Shown one piece after another: positions 6,065-8,099 of a stretch of 8,099 nucleotides of DNA (positions are counted from its first letter, which is position 1; the number at the start of each line of letters is the position of its first letter). The translations under genes were made by a program, and so were the position numbers. The notes under the pieces were generated by a model that was not told where the DNA came from, did not search any database, and worked only from the letters and a program-made list of their open reading frames with translations. Origin of the DNA: an uncultured Aquincola sp. GTDB taxonomy: Bacteria; Pseudomonadota; Gammaproteobacteria; Burkholderiales; Burkholderiaceae. The stretch is taken from positions 1-8,099 of the forward strand of contig CAKZXL010000005.1 of assembly GCA_937883885.1 (NCBI GenBank), read 5' to 3'.

Positions 6065-7080
6065 TGCCCTTGAATTTGTCTAGACAAGCCGACGCCTCGC
6101 GCCGCCAACTGCTGCGCGCCGGTGCCGCCAGCGCCGGCCTGCTGGCCCTGCCCGGCCTGCTGCGCGCGGCCGAAGCGCCCAAAGAGCTGCGGCTGGACTA
6201 CGCCTACTACTCGCCCGCCAGCCTGGTGCTGCGCCGCTTCGGCTGGCTGGAGGAAGACTTCGGCCGTGACGGCACCGCCGTGAAATGGGTGCTCAGCGCC
6301 GGCAGCAACCGGGCGCTGGAATACCTCAACAGCGGCAGCATCGACATCGGCTCCAGCGCCGGCCTGGCGGCGCTGCTGGCCAAGGCCAACGGCAACCCGA
6401 TCCGCACGCCGTACATCTTCTCGCGGCCCGAATGGACGGCGCTGGTGGTGCGGCGCGATTCGCCCATCCGCAGCCTGGCCGACTTAAAGGGCAAGAAGGT
6501 GGCGGCCACCAAGGGCACCGACCCCTACCTGTTCTTGCTGCGCGCACTCAAGGTGGCGCAGCTCAAGCGCAGCGACATCGAGCACGTGGCGCTGCAGCAT
6601 GCCGACGGCCGCGTGGCGCTGGAACAGGGCCGGGTGGACGCCTGGGCCGGCCTGGACCCGCTGATGGCCGCCAGCGAACTGGACGCCGGCTCGCGCCTGA
6701 TCTACCGCAACGTGGCCTTCAACACCTACGGCTTTTTGAACGTGCGCGAAGACTTCCAGCAGCGCCACCCCGAGGCCCTGCGCCGCGTGATCGCCGGCTA
6801 TGAACGGGCGCGCCAGTGGATCATCGGCAACACCACCGAAGCGGCCAAGATCCTGTCGGAAGAAGCCAAGGTCAGCCTGCAGGTGGCGCTGCTGCAACTC
6901 AAGCTGCGCACCGACCTGAGCCACCCGCAACCCTCGGCCGAGCATGTGGACGCGCTGCGTGCGGCCGCCCCCATCCTGCTGGACGAGCAGCTGGTCAAGC
7001 CCGGCACCGACCTGCCGCGCACCATCAGCGCCCTGGTGGACACGCAGTTCGCCCGCGGGCTGCTGGGCCGCGCAGCTTGA
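6064..7080 (+). CDS. ssuA: SsuA-like (aliphatic sulfonate/taurine/nitrate type) substrate-binding protein with Tat leader
   Basis: The 338-residue protein is a periplasmic binding protein of the SsuA/TauA/ThiY-like class and should deliver a ligand to the SsuC-like permease encoded next. The leader carries a good twin-arginine motif, SRRQLLRAG (12-20), then a short hydrophobic Ala/Leu segment and a probable cleavage near RAAEAP (34-39). The mature domain has LRLDYAYYSPASLVLRR (42-58), AGSNRALEYLNSGSIDIG (79-96), ADLKGKKVAATKGTDPY (139-155) and GRVDAWAGLDPLMAASE (189-205), in the order usual for this family. Length is close to E. coli SsuA (319). The ligand cannot be read from sequence; sulfonates, taurine or sulfate esters are likeliest given the context. 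GTG at 6061 is an alternative start one codon earlier. The start overlaps the metQ stop. Codons 3-8 (TTG AAT TTG TCT AGA CAA) are AT-rich and contain a perfect palindrome. Confidence 0.82.
   Translation: MPLNLSRQADASRRQLLRAGAASAGLLALPGLLRAAEAPKELRLDYAYYSPASLVLRRFGWLEEDFGRDGTAVKWVLSAGSNRALEYLNSGSIDIGSSAGLAALLAKANGNPIRTPYIFSRPEWTALVVRRDSPIRSLADLKGKKVAATKGTDPYLFLLRALKVAQLKRSDIEHVALQHADGRVALEQGRVDAWAGLDPLMAASELDAGSRLIYRNVAFNTYGFLNVREDFQQRHPEALRRVIAGYERARQWIIGNTTEAAKILSEEAKVSLQVALLQLKLRTDLSHPQPSAEHVDALRAAAPILLDEQLVKPGTDLPRTISALVDTQFARGLLGRAA
6076..6087. promoter_or_regulatory. Perfect 12-bp palindrome TTGTCTAGACAA, GntR/HutC-like operator candidate
   Basis: TTGTCTAGACAA equals its own reverse complement and occupies codons 5-8 of the SsuA-like gene. 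The core GTCTAGAC matches the half-site pattern known for GntR regulators of the HutC subfamily (GT-M-TA-K-AC). It sits in an AT-rich patch unlike the surrounding coding sequence and contains CTAG, which is scarce in this window. Operator function inside a coding start is unproven, and 12-bp palindromes also occur by chance at about this window size. Confidence 0.35.
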
Positions 7081-7081
7081 C

Positions 7082-7085
7082 GGAG
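7082..7085 (+). promoter_or_regulatory. Shine-Dalgarno sequence for ssuC-like gene
   Basis: GGAG lies eight bases before the ATG at 7094, just after the ssuA stop at 7080. It supports 7094 rather than any upstream in-frame codon. Confidence 0.6.
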
Positions 7086-7093
7086 CCTGCCGC

Positions 7094-7972
7094 ATGACGG
7101 ACGCATGGCATCCGCCAGTGGCGCCACGGGCGGGCGCCCACCCGGCGAAGGCAGCACCGGCGCAGCGGCAGCCCGCGCCCGCGCTGCCGGCGGCCCCCCG
7201 TACCCGCCCCACGCCGCACCCCGCCTGGGGCCTGCTGCTGCCGGCACTGGCCTTGGCGCTGCTGGAAGCCTCGGCCCGGCTGGGCTGGGTGCCACCCCAC
7301 CTGCTGCCACCGCCCAGCGAGATTGCCCGCACGCTGGCGCAACTGGCCCAAGGCGGTGAACTGGTAGGCCACCTGCTGGCCAGCAGCACCCGCGTGGCCG
7401 CCGGCTTCGCCATCGGCGCGCTGCTGGCCATCATGGTCGGCGCGCTGGTGGGGCTCAACCGCCGGGCCGCTGCGTTGCTGGACCCCAGCTTCCAGGCGCT
7501 GCGCGCCATCCCCTCGCTGGCCTGGGTGCCTTTGCTGCTGCTGTGGCTGGGCATCGACGAAGCGCCCAAGCTCACGCTCATCGCCATCGGCGCCTTCTTC
7601 CCGGTGTACATGGGCGTGTCGTCGGGCTTTCGGGATGTGGACCGCAAGCTGGTGGAAGTGGCCGAGCTGGCCGGCCTGCGGCCTGCCGCACTGGTGCGCC
7701 GGGTGCTGCTGCCGGCCGCGCTGCCCGCGGTACTCACCGGCCTGCGCAACGGCCTCAGCCTGGCCTGGATGTTCATGGTGGCGGCCGAGCTGATCGCCGC
7801 CACCCGCGGCCTGGGCTACCTGCTGACCGACGGCCGCGAAACCGGCCGTGCCGACGTGGTGCTGGCCGCCATCGTGCTGCTGGCCCTGCTGGGCAAGCTC
7901 AGCGACACCGCCATGCAGGCGCTGGAACGCCGCTGGATGGCCTGGCGCGACACGCTGGAGACGCGGGCATGA
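7094..7972 (+). CDS. ssuC: SsuC-like ABC transporter permease
   Basis: The 292-residue inner-membrane permease belongs to the SsuC/TauC/NrtB group and should form the channel for the ligand bound by the SsuA-like protein. After a Pro/Ala-rich cytoplasmic tail (about residues 7-44) come hydrophobic segments at about 46-63, 100-120, 130-150, 157-176, 215-235 and 253-269. Typical motifs are LLPPPSEIARTL (70-81), LRAIPSLAWVPLLLLWLGI (136-154), the coupling loop EVAELAGLRPAALVRRVLLP (188-207), and AWMFMVAAELIAATRGLGYL (224-243). The tail makes it longer than E. coli SsuC (263). GGAG eight bases upstream and a 13-base gap after ssuA support the ATG at 7094. The end overlaps the next gene by ATGA. 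Substrate specificity is not shown by the permease sequence. Confidence 0.9.
   Translation: MTDAWHPPVAPRAGAHPAKAAPAQRQPAPALPAAPRTRPTPHPAWGLLLPALALALLEASARLGWVPPHLLPPPSEIARTLAQLAQGGELVGHLLASSTRVAAGFAIGALLAIMVGALVGLNRRAAALLDPSFQALRAIPSLAWVPLLLLWLGIDEAPKLTLIAIGAFFPVYMGVSSGFRDVDRKLVEVAELAGLRPAALVRRVLLPAALPAVLTGLRNGLSLAWMFMVAAELIAATRGLGYLLTDGRETGRADVVLAAIVLLALLGKLSDTAMQALERRWMAWRDTLETRA
7957..7961 (+). promoter_or_regulatory. Shine-Dalgarno sequence for ssuB-like gene
   Basis: GGAGA lies seven bases before the ATG at 7969, inside the end of ssuC, and supports translationally coupled initiation at the ATGA overlap. Confidence 0.6.
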
Positions 7973-8099
7973 GCGCAACGCCTTTGCTCGAACTGCAGGT
8001 GCTGCGCAAGGCCTTCGGCCCGCGCACCGTGCTGCAGGACGTGTCGCTGCAGTTGCAGGCCGGTGAGTGCGTGGCCCTGGTGGGCGCCAGCGGCTGCGG
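7969..8099 (+). CDS. ssuB: SsuB-like ABC transporter ATPase (N-terminal part, runs off right edge)
   Basis: Only the first 43 residues are in the window. They read MSATPLLELQVLRKAFGPRT and continue into VLQDVSLQLQAGECVALVG, with the beginning of Walker A (GASGCG) cut by the edge. This is the normal N-terminus of an importer ATPase of the SsuB/TauB group, where the aromatic-ring-stacking region around Phe16 precedes the beta strand and P-loop. The ATG overlaps the ssuC stop as ATGA and is preceded by GGAGA at a good distance. It should power the SsuA/SsuC-like importer. Assignment to SsuB rather than TauB or NrtD rests on its neighbours. Confidence 0.85.
   Translation, partial: MSATPLLELQVLRKAFGPRTVLQDVSLQLQAGECVALVGASGC

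Overview
The window is very GC-rich, with dense G/C-ending codons and tightly packed genes. Gene content and protein types (a Burkholderiales-style VgrG, a non-lipoprotein MetQ, Ssu-type transporters) suggest a betaproteobacterium, probably Burkholderiales (Rubrivivax/Leptothrix/Ideonella-like). This is inferred from protein style only; no marker gene is present.

Layout. Bases 1-735 (minus strand) hold the N-terminal 245 residues of a VgrG type VI secretion spike protein that runs off the left edge. Bases 736-1068 are a non-coding divergent region with candidate regulatory sequence. From 1069 to the right edge every gene is on the plus strand and forms what looks like one sulfur-acquisition operon. 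In order: a DszA/NtaA/SnaA-family FMN-dependent monooxygenase (1069-2436); a DszC/SfnB-type acyl-CoA-dehydrogenase-fold flavin monooxygenase (2516-3691); a MetN-like ATPase lacking the usual C-terminal NIL domain (3712-4530); a MetI-like permease (4523-5185); a MetQ-like periplasmic binding protein (5222-6064); an SsuA-like binding protein with a twin-arginine leader (6064-7080); an SsuC-like permease (7094-7972); and the first 43 residues of an SsuB-like ATPase (7969 to the edge). From metN onwards genes overlap or lie at most 36 bases apart, which fits translational coupling.

How the genes may work together (inference): two importers, one of the methionine family and one of the sulfonate/taurine family, bring in organosulfur compounds, and two reduced-flavin-dependent oxygenases of the kinds that oxidise and cleave C-S bonds release the sulfur. 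The substrate is not decided by the sequence. Conserved MetQ-type ligand motifs suggest that the first importer's ligand is amino-acid-like, such as methionine, an oxidised methionine or another thioether amino acid. No flavin reductase and no regulator lie in the window.

Items most worth checking are the dual-oxygenase/dual-importer combination itself, the NIL-less MetN, a perfect 12-bp GntR/HutC-like palindrome in rare codons at the start of the SsuA-like gene (6076-6087), and an inverted repeat that places the start codon of the DszC-like gene in a hairpin loop (2506-2525).
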